Assembly: GCA_030612095.1 (NCBI GenBank)
Contig: JAUWOO010000001.1
Coordinates: forward strand, 1-38,367
Length of the DNA stretch: 38,367 nt
Direction of reading: 5' to 3'
Origin: Thermoplasmatota archaeon
Lineage (GTDB): Archaea > Thermoplasmatota > E2 > DHVEG-1
A program made the translations under genes and the position numbers. The notes under the pieces were generated by a model that searched no databases, was not told the DNA's origin, and was given only the letters and a program-made list of their open reading frames with translations. Below, one piece after another: positions 15,764 to 24,656 of this stretch. Each line of letters starts with the position of its first letter. Position 1 is the first letter of the stretch.

Positions 15764-16900
15764 ATGGCAAAAAAGAGAAAAGAAAAAACCGAGGAAGAGG
15801 AGTTAGATTTTAAACTCCCAAAATTTGATGAAGAAAAGTTTCTTAAAAGAGAGAGGCGAAACATCAAAACTACATTTCTCTCGTTTTTGTTTGGTTTTCT
15901 TATTGCTATTATATCCTTTGGTTTTTGGTCTCTTTTAAGTGGGAATGATTTACGATGGGAATTAGTTTTATTGTTTTGTGTTTTCAATGCATCCTGGTTG
16001 AAATACCTATTTATCAGATTAAACCTGGATCTCACTGACTTTGGGCGGAAAGGGTGGTTTACATCTTATGCGATTTATTTTTTCACATGGCTTCTGGTAC
16101 TTATGGTGCTTGTTAACCCCCCGTTTTATGATGATGAATCACCCCGTATTGAGGTTGTTGCACTGCCTAGTATGCAAGAGTTGGGTGGGACCGTTAAAAT
16201 AATTGCAAGGATTGTCGATAATGTTGGCATAGAAAAACAAGATATTGATTTCAATTTGATTTATCCTGATGAAACAAGTCATTCTCCGGATTTTAACTTT
16301 GAGGATAGTATATTTAGCTATACGTACGAAAATACAGGGAATCTGATGGGAACATATGAGTTTACACTATCAGCTACTGATATAAATGGCCACAATACAT
16401 CAGAAATTGTTGGGACTTTTGTATATGATAATGACACGATAAAATTGGCATCCCCTGCAGGTGCTGGTGTTGCACCAGGTCCCGCAGTTACATATGCCGA
16501 TTCTATTAGATTTGATGTTGGAGCAGATGTCAGTAGGATGTATTACAAAGTAAATGATGGTGTAGAAATCAATGCAACTTTTGATGGGGATTACTATGAG
16601 ACATCTCCTGAAATGGTTGGTTGGCTGAGGGGCGAAAATGCTACTGTAAATGCCTATGCAGATATCGTCTACTATTTTGACAATTTGAATACGCAGTTCA
16701 ATAATACAATCGTAGATAATTCTACCTATTATTTCGGAGTTAGTGATGATTCTAAAGTTGGTACTGAAGTATCTCCTGAGATAACAATTCCGGGACCTGG
16801 GCTTTATATGGTGCCTGGATTTGAGTTGCTGGTATTTATCATCTCTCTTATTGTTGTCGTTCTAATCTTTAAATACAGGAAGAAAGATAGAAGAAACTAG
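15764..16900 (+). CDS. Membrane protein with extracytoplasmic beta-rich domain and PGFE C-terminal anchor
   Basis: 378 residues. A charged cytoplasmic N-terminus (1-35) precedes three helices (about 36-58, 66-85, 98-118). A beta-rich outer region (about 125-340) resembles tandem Ig/cadherin-like modules (ARIVDNVGIE, FTLSATDINGHNTSEIVGTF), and includes several N-x-S/T sites. It ends with VPGFELLVFIISLIVVVLIF and basic residues, resembling archaeal C-terminal surface-protein anchors of the PGF/PEF-CTERM type, although no archaeosortase is in the window. Leaderless promoter as listed. Surface or cell-envelope function is inferred; substrate or partner unknown. Confidence 0.65.
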   Translation: MAKKRKEKTEEEELDFKLPKFDEEKFLKRERRNIKTTFLSFLFGFLIAIISFGFWSLLSGNDLRWELVLLFCVFNASWLKYLFIRLNLDLTDFGRKGWFTSYAIYFFTWLLVLMVLVNPPFYDDESPRIEVVALPSMQELGGTVKIIARIVDNVGIEKQDIDFNLIYPDETSHSPDFNFEDSIFSYTYENTGNLMGTYEFTLSATDINGHNTSEIVGTFVYDNDTIKLASPAGAGVAPGPAVTYADSIRFDVGADVSRMYYKVNDGVEINATFDGDYYETSPEMVGWLRGENATVNAYADIVYYFDNLNTQFNNTIVDNSTYYFGVSDDSKVGTEVSPEITIPGPGLYMVPGFELLVFIISLIVVVLIFKYRKKDRRN

Positions 16901-16902
16901 AT

Positions 16903-17940
16903 ATGAGTGAGCTATCAGAGTTCTGTCGAAATCTGAAAAAAGATTTCACACCGAAAATAAGAGATCCGACAAGACCGGTTAGATGCTGGTCTGAAAAGGA
17001 TGTTTTAGCTGGTAAAATTGTTGATGCATTCGTGATTATTTTCAGGACTAGGGGGTGTTCCTGGGCTCTTAATTCTGGATGTACCATGTGCGGATATTTT
17101 AATGACAGTATGTGGGAGAAAATATCTGATGAAAATTTGTTGAAACAATTTGAGACTGTTATGAAAAGATATTCCGGGGAAAAATTTGTTAAAATTTTTA
17201 CTTCAGGGAGTTTTTTGGATGATACTGAAATAAAACCCAGAGTTAGAAATGAAATTTTAGGTAAGCTTGTTGAAACAGCGGATAAAGTATCGGTTGAATC
17301 TAGGCCAGAATATATTACAGATGACAAATTGTCGTATATAAAGAATATTTTCCAATCTAAAACATTTGAGATTGGGACTGGTCTTGAGACTGCAAATGAT
17401 TTTGTGAGAGAACATGCAATTAACAAAGGATTTGCATTTGATGATTATAGAAATGCTGCAGATGTTATGAAGAAAAACGACTGTGAACTCAAGACTTATG
17501 TACTTGTCAAGCCACCGTTTCTGACTGAAAAAGAATCTATTGAAGATGCTGTTGGTACAATTGAAAAAATTAAAACAATTACGGATGTTGTATCACTCAA
17601 TCCAACAAATGTGCAGCGTAACACGTTGGTGGATTATTTGTGGAAGCGAAAACAGTATCGACCAGCATGGCTTTGGAGTGTTGTTGAAATATTAAAACGA
17701 AGTAAAAAAACAGCAGGAAATGTGAGAATCAAGTGCGACATAGCAGGAGGCGGTGGAATACGAGGTGCACACAACTGTAGAGAATGTGATAGTAAGTTTC
17801 TCGAAGCAATATCATCGTTTTCACTTTATCAAGACGTAAAAATATTTGATGATCTTGATTGCAACTGTTATGATAAATGGCTCGATCAAATTGATATCGA
17901 GAACATTGGCTTTGGTTCTCTTGTTAATATGTACGGGTAG
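16903..17940 (+). CDS. raSEA: Archaeosine biosynthesis radical SAM protein RaSEA
   Basis: 345 residues. The [4Fe-4S]/SAM site is RGCSWALNSGCTMCGY with Cys52, Cys60 and Cys63 (Cx7CxxC spacing), followed by TSGSFLDDTE, the SVESRPEYI strand, GLETANDFVREHAINKGF and a C-terminal Cys-rich segment (AHNCRECD ... DCNCYDKW). This matches the TIGR01210/RaSEA family, which with ArcS converts lysine-modified preQ0 at tRNA position 15 to archaeosine. ArcS and archaeal TGT are not in the window. It starts 2 bp after the preceding gene and is 5 bp before trmI, so it is probably co-transcribed with the tRNA methyltransferase. Confidence 0.88.
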   Translation: MSELSEFCRNLKKDFTPKIRDPTRPVRCWSEKDVLAGKIVDAFVIIFRTRGCSWALNSGCTMCGYFNDSMWEKISDENLLKQFETVMKRYSGEKFVKIFTSGSFLDDTEIKPRVRNEILGKLVETADKVSVESRPEYITDDKLSYIKNIFQSKTFEIGTGLETANDFVREHAINKGFAFDDYRNAADVMKKNDCELKTYVLVKPPFLTEKESIEDAVGTIEKIKTITDVVSLNPTNVQRNTLVDYLWKRKQYRPAWLWSVVEILKRSKKTAGNVRIKCDIAGGGGIRGAHNCRECDSKFLEAISSFSLYQDVKIFDDLDCNCYDKWLDQIDIENIGFGSLVNMYG

Positions 17941-17945
17941 GTGTC

Positions 17946-18713
17946 ATGGAAAAAAAGGTTGTAAAAGGAGACAGTGTAGTCCTTATTGACTTGTCATTTA
18001 GAAAATTCATCATCGATACGAATGATAAAACAGATAAATACAAAGGCGTAGGTGTGATAGATCCAGGAAAGCTAGTGGGAGAGCAATATGGTAAACAAAT
18101 AGAAATAGGAAATAAACAGTTTTGGATTCTGAAGCCATCTCTACAGGATAAACTTCGGGGTTTGAAACGTATGGCACAGATTATTTTGCCTAGAGATGCC
18201 GCACATATAGTGATGAATTGCTCTATAGAATCTGGAAATACTGTGCTTGAGGCAGGCATAGGCTCAGGTTCCCTTACAATAGCACTTGCAACCGCTGTAG
18301 CTCCAAATGGAAAAGTTATTTCATATGACAAACGTGAGGATTTCATAGAGCATGCATTGAAAAATCTGAAAACTGCAAGATTAGATAAATATGTTACAAC
18401 CAAAATTAGGGATGTCACTGAGGGGATTGATGAAAAAGAATTGGATGCCGTAATTCTTGATATACCAACTCCTTGGGGTGCTGTTAATTATGTGTGGAAA
18501 GCATTGAGGCCAGGTGGTTATTTCTGTTCATTTTCTCCACTTATATCTCAGGTGGAACAAACAGTAAAAGAAATTAGGGAAAATAGCTTCATCGAGATTA
18601 AAACATTTGAAAACATCCAACGTGAGATGGTGATATCCGATCACGGAACAAGGCCAAGTTTTGACATGCTTGGACATACTGGATATCTTACGTTTGCCCG
18701 GAAGGTATTGTAG
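17946..18713 (+). CDS. trmI: tRNA (adenine-N1) methyltransferase TrmI
   Basis: 255 residues of the TrmI/Gcd14 family, which methylates A58 (and A57 in archaea) in the T loop. A small N-terminal beta domain (1-75) precedes the Rossmann methyltransferase: VLEAGIGSGSLTIALA is the SAM-binding motif I, VISYDKRED motif II, and DAVILDIPTPWGAV the catalytic DIPxPW-type motif IV. LGHTGYLTFARK near the end is typical. GGTG lies four bases before the ATG. It sits directly after RaSEA, so two tRNA-modification enzymes are coupled. Works as a homotetramer in known cases. Confidence 0.92.
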   Translation: MEKKVVKGDSVVLIDLSFRKFIIDTNDKTDKYKGVGVIDPGKLVGEQYGKQIEIGNKQFWILKPSLQDKLRGLKRMAQIILPRDAAHIVMNCSIESGNTVLEAGIGSGSLTIALATAVAPNGKVISYDKREDFIEHALKNLKTARLDKYVTTKIRDVTEGIDEKELDAVILDIPTPWGAVNYVWKALRPGGYFCSFSPLISQVEQTVKEIRENSFIEIKTFENIQREMVISDHGTRPSFDMLGHTGYLTFARKVL

Positions 18714-18748
18714 CTTCGATGCTTATCATTCTTGTGATGTATAACTTT

Positions 18749-19660
18749 TTAAAGCTTCTTGATCAAGTATTCAGCAATTCCGTACCCTATTTCTTTATCT
18801 AAAGTATATTTTGTAAGTGTTTCATACATAACTGAGAGATTTTTACCATCTTTACTTGGAAAAGGGAGTTGAATGTGTTTCATAATTACTGCGCTGACAT
18901 TGTGTATAGTACCTTTTTTGTCTTCGAGCATCATCTCAAATGACTGTGGGCAATTATCTTCAGTATAATTTGTATGAATATCTACTTTGATAATAGGTAT
19001 ATTAACACCATTAATATGGATAAAACCAGCATCCACCTCTCCCTCTTCAGTAACGAGTTTGGTGATGTTTAAGGCACAGGTCTCTGAGAATTGACAGGTA
19101 AGCCATATCCACATCTTCGGTGCATTCCAATCCCGTATTCCCCATGAATGATCCCTTTCACCAAGACCGTTTATAGTGTATGTTTTATCTCCAATCAGTA
19201 GTGTGCCATGTATCTTGCCAAATTGCTCCAGATGCTCCGAGGCAACCTTTCGAGATATTTCCTCACTTATGCCACTCACGCACTCCCTGTAATTAAACAT
19301 TTCATTCAGTGACATAAAGTCTAGCGAGAAATTCGTTTTTTCTAGTGAGTTTTTAGCTCCCTCAAATGTTTTCATATGTCCTGAGAAGGTAAGCTGCCAA
19401 TGTTTTTCAGGAACAATTTTTGTAAATTGTAATGCATTGACCGTTAGATTTGTGTTTGTAAAAATTCTCTGATCTTTTATGCCAATATATCCCCTATCTG
19501 GCAGCATAAAAAAACAAAACATGCTTTTCTCATTCTTGTTTGGCTTCAATCCTATCCTCATAAAACTACAGATATCTTTACTTTTATCGTAGAAGTTGAA
19601 GTAAAAACTTTCATTCCAGTCAGAATGCTTCCCAAACTCATGTATGATATCAGAATCCAT
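18749..19660 (-). CDS. CrtC/AttH-like (lipocalin-type) protein paired with dikinase
   Basis: 303 residues, no signal peptide or membrane helix. The strongest motif is GLGERDHSWGIRDW (His171), seen in proteins with two lipocalin-like barrels related to carotenoid hydratase CrtC and to DUF7064/7065; that family name is from memory and tentative. Two beta-rich halves (about 1-125 and 150-300) agree with a double-barrel fold that binds hydrophobic molecules. A GGAG lies nine bases before the ATG, within the end of the dikinase gene; the two genes are 2 bp apart. I infer that this protein binds or modifies the small molecule handled by the dikinase. It converges on trmI. Confidence 0.5.
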   Translation of the reverse strand: MDSDIIHEFGKHSDWNESFYFNFYDKSKDICSFMRIGLKPNKNEKSMFCFFMLPDRGYIGIKDQRIFTNTNLTVNALQFTKIVPEKHWQLTFSGHMKTFEGAKNSLEKTNFSLDFMSLNEMFNYRECVSGISEEISRKVASEHLEQFGKIHGTLLIGDKTYTINGLGERDHSWGIRDWNAPKMWIWLTCQFSETCALNITKLVTEEGEVDAGFIHINGVNIPIIKVDIHTNYTEDNCPQSFEMMLEDKKGTIHNVSAVIMKHIQLPFPSKDGKNLSVMYETLTKYTLDKEIGYGIAEYLIKKL

Positions 19661-19662
19661 CG

Positions 19663-22299
19663 TTATTTCTCCTTTTCTTTGATATAGATTACTCCATCAT
19701 TGCCGTCAATAGTGACCTTTTGCCCTGTTTTAAAAAGAGTTGTGGCATTTTTAACTGCAGTAACAGCAGGAATTCCATATTCTCGTGAAACCACTGCACC
19801 GTGAGATAGTATACCTCCTGTTTCTGTTATGAGTCCAGCAAGTTTTGAAAATACTGGTGTCCATCCAGGATCAGTATTGGAAGTCACCAGTATGTCATCA
19901 TCCCTTATCTTCGAAAAATCATCTACGGATTTAATAACCCGTACAAAACCTGTTGCTATACCGGGGCTTGAAGGCGTGCCAATAATCTTTAAACTATCGC
20001 CGTCATGCACGACAGTATCGTCAAATTCAACTTTCCCCATTAGGAACTTGGGCGGGAGCTTGTTTTCGTATCTTACAAACTCTTGTTTCCGCTGCTTAAT
20101 AACATTTTTTTCTATCGTTATTTCTCTATTTGCAATCTGGGTGATTTCCTCTTTTGTTAAAAAGAATATGTCTTCCTGCTGCTCAATGGTGCCTGATTCA
20201 ACAAATCGCCGTCCAAATTCCATGAATAATCTCCTTAGCCGGTAGAGTTGATGATCAAGGTAGAATCTTTGATTTTCCCTAAATACAAGATAAATCTGTG
20301 CATAGTTCAAAACAGTTTTGAATAGTAGCTTTTTGAAAAACCCGTTCTTAAGTGTTGAAATATTTCCAAGTATCTTCTTTTCAGCAGTTTTTCTTTCCTT
20401 AATTTTTTCTTTTTCCACGTTTGCAAAATCCATCCCTGGAGATGATGCAAGAGTCTGCAAAATCGTTATAACAAGAGATGGATCATCACCCCATCTGGGG
20501 AAATATATCTCTCTTGTGTGAGATCGATGGCCATAGTTATCTAAGAAATCATAGAACTTGTAAGAAAATGATTTTAAATCAGAGTTTTTCTTAAGTTCTC
20601 CGAGAAACTCATGAGGTTTTTTGTCCTGCAAAATCTGTAGTATTTTAGAATCATCTCTTGCTGCTTGTGCAAGCTGTGAGATTGCTATGTTTGTCTGTAT
20701 GGTCTTATTATCAGGTAACCCAGAAATGAGTTTTGCGTAAAGCACCCCTTGCTTGTCATCAAGCCAACTGCTTAGCCATCGTTTTATTATGAGATTAGTT
20801 CCAATGCTGTGAGTCACCATTCCATATCGTATCAACCGATAGTGCTTTAGGTAAGCCTGTTCCATGTTTTTGAATTCGCGATAAAGTTCATCTTCGCTTA
20901 ATTTTGCAAGGTCAAGCTCATCGAAACTTTTCATTACAGAGACGAACTTACGGGCCCATTTCCGGTATGCTTTATCTGTTCTCATTATCATGCCATCAGG
21001 ATCGAGAAGCATGATGCGTATCTCTGCAAGCAACCTTCGAAAAATCTTTGTTTTCGCATTTGCAATCCGTTCATGATCTTTCTCTGGAAAATAATTAAGT
21101 AATTCTTTTGTACGTGAAAACTTTGGGTTATATGTAAAAACTTCTTCAAGAACTTCGGAGTTGAAATAGATATGTCCCTTATGAATTTTTAAAAGTTCCT
21201 TACCAGTCAACTCCCTATAGCCCATTATTTCCGATCCTTCGTGATTCACGTATTTGGTTAGATATTCTCCAAGAAGTGAGTAAAAGAGAGGTGAGGTTAC
21301 ATCTGCCCAGTATTCATCTCCATAAGCTCTTGTCCACAATATCTCTTCATGAGTGGTAAGCGTCGTGATTGGTCTTGATTGTAGAATATAAATCTCGCCG
21401 TTTTCTATAGACCATTCAATGTCTTGTGGACTACCAAAATGCGATTCTATTTGTTTACCAATTTGGGCAAGTTTTTGCACTTCATCGATTGTAAGAGAAG
21501 GCGAATCTTGCTTTGATTCTTCAATATCAGTAACTATTTTTTCTCCATTTGATAGGAAAATTCCTTGATCCTTCTTACTTATATCTTTTTCAATTATTTT
21601 GCCTGTTTTTTTATCACAGAAAAATCTATCTGGACTGACAATACCCGATACTATGGACTCACCAAGGCCCCAGCTCGACTCTATAATGATCGTATTTTTT
21701 TTAGTATTAACCGGATCAGTTGTAAACATGACTCCTGATGATTGTGCATTAATCATTTTCTGAACAATAACTGCGATACCGCCTTTGAGATGTGGTATTC
21801 CTGCGTTATGTCTGTAGATAAACGCTCGTTTATTCCAATAGGATGCCCAGCAGCGTTTTACATACTCTGAAACTTCATCTCGAGGTATATTTAGAAACGA
21901 GTCTTGTTGACCTGCAAATGATGCTTCTGGTAAATCCTCAGCAACTGCAGAAGAGCGAACCGCCCAGAATGCATTTTTGTCAAGTTGCCCAAGTGCTTTG
22001 TTAATGTCTTTTGAAACAGTGCCTTCTAGTTTATTTGCTGTGATAAGTTCTTTTATTTCAATGGGGCGTGATTCTACGCTGCTTTCATTCGTAAAATCAA
22101 TTGTTTCAAGAAGATTGAGTATTTTTTCTTTGAGATTTGCGTTTTTGAGAAACTGTTCATATGAACTAACCGGAACAACTAGGCCTGGTGGAACTGAAAA
22201 ACCAGCAGAGGATAGTGCCGCTAGATTTGCAGCTTTACCGCCCACCTTCCCAACATCTTCTTTTGTAATGTGTGATAGGAGGATACTATTGTTGTTCAT
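19663..22299 (-). CDS. Rifampicin-phosphotransferase-like dikinase (PPDK_N plus His swivel domain)
   Basis: 878 residues in three parts. The ATP-binding half (about 1-320) has KVGGKAANLAALSSAGF, AVRSSAVAEDLPEASFAGQQ, GVMFTTDPV and DIEWSIENGEIYILQSRP. A helical middle region (about 330-770) has no recognised motif. The C-terminal phosphohistidine domain (about 790-875) has TGGILSHGAVVSREYGIP with His833. There is no PEP-binding barrel, so it is neither PEP synthase nor PPDK. The layout and length (close to 865) match rifampicin phosphotransferase RPH, which passes the ATP beta-phosphate through His825 to an antibiotic. Family members outside pathogens have unknown substrates, set by the middle region. 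First gene of a two-gene operon with the CrtC-like protein. Confidence 0.82.
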   Translation of the reverse strand: MNNNSILLSHITKEDVGKVGGKAANLAALSSAGFSVPPGLVVPVSSYEQFLKNANLKEKILNLLETIDFTNESSVESRPIEIKELITANKLEGTVSKDINKALGQLDKNAFWAVRSSAVAEDLPEASFAGQQDSFLNIPRDEVSEYVKRCWASYWNKRAFIYRHNAGIPHLKGGIAVIVQKMINAQSSGVMFTTDPVNTKKNTIIIESSWGLGESIVSGIVSPDRFFCDKKTGKIIEKDISKKDQGIFLSNGEKIVTDIEESKQDSPSLTIDEVQKLAQIGKQIESHFGSPQDIEWSIENGEIYILQSRPITTLTTHEEILWTRAYGDEYWADVTSPLFYSLLGEYLTKYVNHEGSEIMGYRELTGKELLKIHKGHIYFNSEVLEEVFTYNPKFSRTKELLNYFPEKDHERIANAKTKIFRRLLAEIRIMLLDPDGMIMRTDKAYRKWARKFVSVMKSFDELDLAKLSEDELYREFKNMEQAYLKHYRLIRYGMVTHSIGTNLIIKRWLSSWLDDKQGVLYAKLISGLPDNKTIQTNIAISQLAQAARDDSKILQILQDKKPHEFLGELKKNSDLKSFSYKFYDFLDNYGHRSHTREIYFPRWGDDPSLVITILQTLASSPGMDFANVEKEKIKERKTAEKKILGNISTLKNGFFKKLLFKTVLNYAQIYLVFRENQRFYLDHQLYRLRRLFMEFGRRFVESGTIEQQEDIFFLTKEEITQIANREITIEKNVIKQRKQEFVRYENKLPPKFLMGKVEFDDTVVHDGDSLKIIGTPSSPGIATGFVRVIKSVDDFSKIRDDDILVTSNTDPGWTPVFSKLAGLITETGGILSHGAVVSREYGIPAVTAVKNATTLFKTGQKVTIDGNDGVIYIKEKEK

Positions 22300-22348
22300 C
22301 GTATTACCAAAAGGTGTTTAATCTAGTTTGGTCTTTTAATCTTTCTAT

Positions 22349-23527
22349 TTATGGACATTCTAGTAGCTTGGGGAATGTACCCTCTGGTAAATCAGATGTA
22401 AGTCCCATGAAGTAACTTGTAGTCCAAATTGTCATACCAGCTTCCTGAAGAATGCCACACTTTCCCGCATCATAATCACATTCTGCATATCCTTTCATCA
22501 TTGATAGTAAGGTTAGTTCAGATACAAGCAGGAATCGTGCACTCAAATCGAGTAGTAGATTGTATACAGAACTAGAGAGTTCTGAGTTATCCATGATATT
22601 TTCCCAGACATCTTGTCCTGCCGAAACAGATCCTTTACCCCAAGTTTCAAGCGCAATCCTTATTTTTAGCCATTTCCAGGTGGGGGGATTGTATATTTTG
22701 TCTAACACAGATTTGTATTGATTAAGACTTTCAAATTCGACACTTGGCATCTGGCAGTCGAGAAATCTGTTAAAGACTATTATGTCATCAGGAGGTATTG
22801 TGCCATTGGGGGGATTCTCGAGGATAAAATTCAGGTATCCCCAGTTATAACCATAAAACAGAAGAAACGTTTTTATGGAAAATTGATTAACGATAAAAAT
22901 CGTACTGTTGCGTCCTTGAAGGGCGATGTCGGTCAGTCCACCTGCAAAACATGTAAGTGCATAAAAGATGAATTTATCAGATTTTGTTTCCATTTCAACA
23001 CCTAAAATATTGGGCATTAATTTCATGAGAACTTCTGAAATATCTTTAGAATTCATGTTATTGGAAGATAGGGCGTCTCGGAGCCAGACCCCTCCAAAGT
23101 AGCCAGAGAGATATAGGTTACCAAAAAATTTACCTATCTGGGATTTTTCAGAGGTATGGCACAGTTCATCGGCAGACCGCATGGGGAGATACCCCAAGAA
23201 GAATTCTACGCCAGATGCGTTTTCTCCTGCATTAGTGCAGTAATCTAGTGCCAATTGCGATATGAATGTTTCATTAATTTCCATGGTTGGATTATCCCAG
23301 AAAGGGAATTGCGGTAGTACAACTGTTTGTTCAATCCCTATATTATGAATGATTGGGCTTGCCTTGTCAGATGTGTTATAGAATGACCCTGATGAGTTGA
23401 TGGATTTATTGTCCGTTACTATTGTTGCAGTGGAGATTAACCCGCCTGAAAATCCACATAAAATTAACAACACAACAAGCATAAAACTCGTTAAATTTCT
23501 TACATATCTTCCACTTACTCGGGTCAT
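22349..23527 (-). CDS. Secreted or membrane-anchored protein of unknown function
   Basis: 392 residues. A basic start (MTRVSGRYVRN) and a hydrophobic segment (about 14-36, FMLVVLLILCGFSGGLI) form a signal peptide or anchor. The rest is a soluble, mixed helical domain with several cysteines and N-x-S/T sites and no recognised motif. The ATG has a GGAAGG site close upstream, and an ATATTTAAAT TATA-like element lies near 23563-23575. It is not tightly linked to either neighbour. Nothing supports a function beyond export. Confidence 0.65.
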   Translation of the reverse strand: MTRVSGRYVRNLTSFMLVVLLILCGFSGGLISTATIVTDNKSINSSGSFYNTSDKASPIIHNIGIEQTVVLPQFPFWDNPTMEINETFISQLALDYCTNAGENASGVEFFLGYLPMRSADELCHTSEKSQIGKFFGNLYLSGYFGGVWLRDALSSNNMNSKDISEVLMKLMPNILGVEMETKSDKFIFYALTCFAGGLTDIALQGRNSTIFIVNQFSIKTFLLFYGYNWGYLNFILENPPNGTIPPDDIIVFNRFLDCQMPSVEFESLNQYKSVLDKIYNPPTWKWLKIRIALETWGKGSVSAGQDVWENIMDNSELSSSVYNLLLDLSARFLLVSELTLLSMMKGYAECDYDAGKCGILQEAGMTIWTTSYFMGLTSDLPEGTFPKLLECP

Positions 23528-23672
23528 GTTTCCTTCCGATATGTCTATTGTAACCTTTCAATTTTATTTAAATATTTTCTATAAAAAGTTATAGGATGTG
23601 CTATCTGGAAGGAGTAGTTCCCCTCCATCATAAAATTGTGGTTTTTCTTTCTAGATTAATGAGCGTACGTCT

Positions 23673-24152
23673 CTAGCGTTTTAGTGTAACGCCTCTTTGA
23701 TTCTGATAGTTCCCAGATTTTTTATCATAAAGTTCAGATGGTTTTGTGGAAAGATTTTCAAAAACAATTTGGCAGAATCTATCGCCAATCGGTATCTCTA
23801 TTTCTTCATCATTTGAGTTGAAACAACCAATTGTAAGTGTTCCATGAAAGCCGGCATCAACCTTCCCAAAACTTGCCATGATCCCTTTACGTGCGTAGCT
23901 TGATCGTATCCACAGCTGAGATGTTATCTGTGGGCCCATTTTCACAAATTCTTTTGTGCTAATTGCAAACCATGTCATTGAAGGGATAGTAGCCATTCCC
24001 TCTTTGATATGTTGATCTGATTTTTTCATGTAAATCTCATCAATAGATAGGTCATAGCCATTTGGTGTGAGGTTTTTGCGATCGAACGGCTCTATTCCAA
24101 GTTCATTATTTTTCATGTAATTTTCAATATCTTTATCGGAAAGAATGGTCAT
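23673..24152 (-). CDS. dut: Archaeal dUTPase (dCTP-deaminase fold)
   Basis: 159 residues from ATG 24152, chosen for the GGAG eight bases upstream; an in-frame start at 24191 would overlap the cyclophilin gene. Motifs: LTPNGYDLSIDEIY, LWIRSSYARKGIM, GKVDAGFHGTLTIGCFN and GDRFCQIVFENLS. These match the archaeal dUTPase subfamily of the dCTP deaminase family. The catalytic Glu138 of E. coli Dcd is replaced (Gly here in the LTIGCFN strand), as in that subfamily, arguing for dUTP hydrolysis rather than dCTP deamination. Supplies dUMP and keeps uracil out of DNA. Forms an operon behind two cyclophilins; the reason for that linkage is unclear. Confidence 0.85.
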   Translation of the reverse strand: MTILSDKDIENYMKNNELGIEPFDRKNLTPNGYDLSIDEIYMKKSDQHIKEGMATIPSMTWFAISTKEFVKMGPQITSQLWIRSSYARKGIMASFGKVDAGFHGTLTIGCFNSNDEEIEIPIGDRFCQIVFENLSTKPSELYDKKSGNYQNQRGVTLKR

Positions 24153-24171
24153 AGGTATTACTCCTTTATCG

Positions 24172-24636
24172 CTAGACAATTTTAATGCCATTTACAACTA
24201 CATTTTGTAATGGTTTATCGTTTCTATCTTTTTCAACTTTTGATATGGAATCAACTACTTCCATTCCTTCGATCACTTTTCCAAAGATAGAATGTTTTCC
24301 GTCAAGCCATGGTGTTTCTGCTACTGTAATGAAAAATTGTGATCCCCCTGTATTTGGACCTGCATTTGCCATTGAAAGCATGCCTTTAGAATCATGTTTT
24401 AGATCTGGGTGAAACTCATCTCTTATGGTATATCCTGGTCCCCCTCTGCCAGTCCCATGTGGGCATCCACATTGTACCATAAAATTTGGGATTACTCTGT
24501 GGAAAATGAGGCCATTATAGAATCCATCGTCTACTAGTTTAATGAAATTCCCTGCTGTTACAGGTGCCTTGTCTACATAAAGTTCGATTTTAAAATTGCC
24601 TTTGTTGGTATTAAATTCTAATATTTTATTTGTCAT
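24172..24636 (-). CDS. Cyclophilin-type peptidyl-prolyl isomerase, cytosolic
   Basis: 154 residues from ATG 24636 (GTGAT four bases upstream; a GTG at 24645 is possible). The fold is visible as KGNFKIELYVDKAPVTAGNF, GLIFHRVIPNFMVQCG (catalytic Arg in FHRV), GPNTGGSQFFIT (Gln/Phe active-site segment) and WLDGKHSIFGKVIEGM. A short, bacterial/archaeal type cyclophilin without signal peptide. It follows the anchored copy after 20 bp and precedes dut. The two cyclophilins are close paralogues, with large stretches similar at the DNA level as well, so a tandem duplication is evident. Confidence 0.92.
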   Translation of the reverse strand: MTNKILEFNTNKGNFKIELYVDKAPVTAGNFIKLVDDGFYNGLIFHRVIPNFMVQCGCPHGTGRGGPGYTIRDEFHPDLKHDSKGMLSMANAGPNTGGSQFFITVAETPWLDGKHSIFGKVIEGMEVVDSISKVEKDRNDKPLQNVVVNGIKIV

Positions 24637-24656
24637 TTTTATCACTCATTATTTTT

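Noticed and set aside
16869..17426. 185-codon minus-strand frame opposite RaSEA
   Set aside because: The plus strand carries the radical SAM motif and a coupled operon; the reverse frame has no motif.
23597..23677. 26-codon plus-strand frame in the gap before the dUTPase gene
   Set aside because: No ribosome site, no conservation evidence and overlaps the end of dut.
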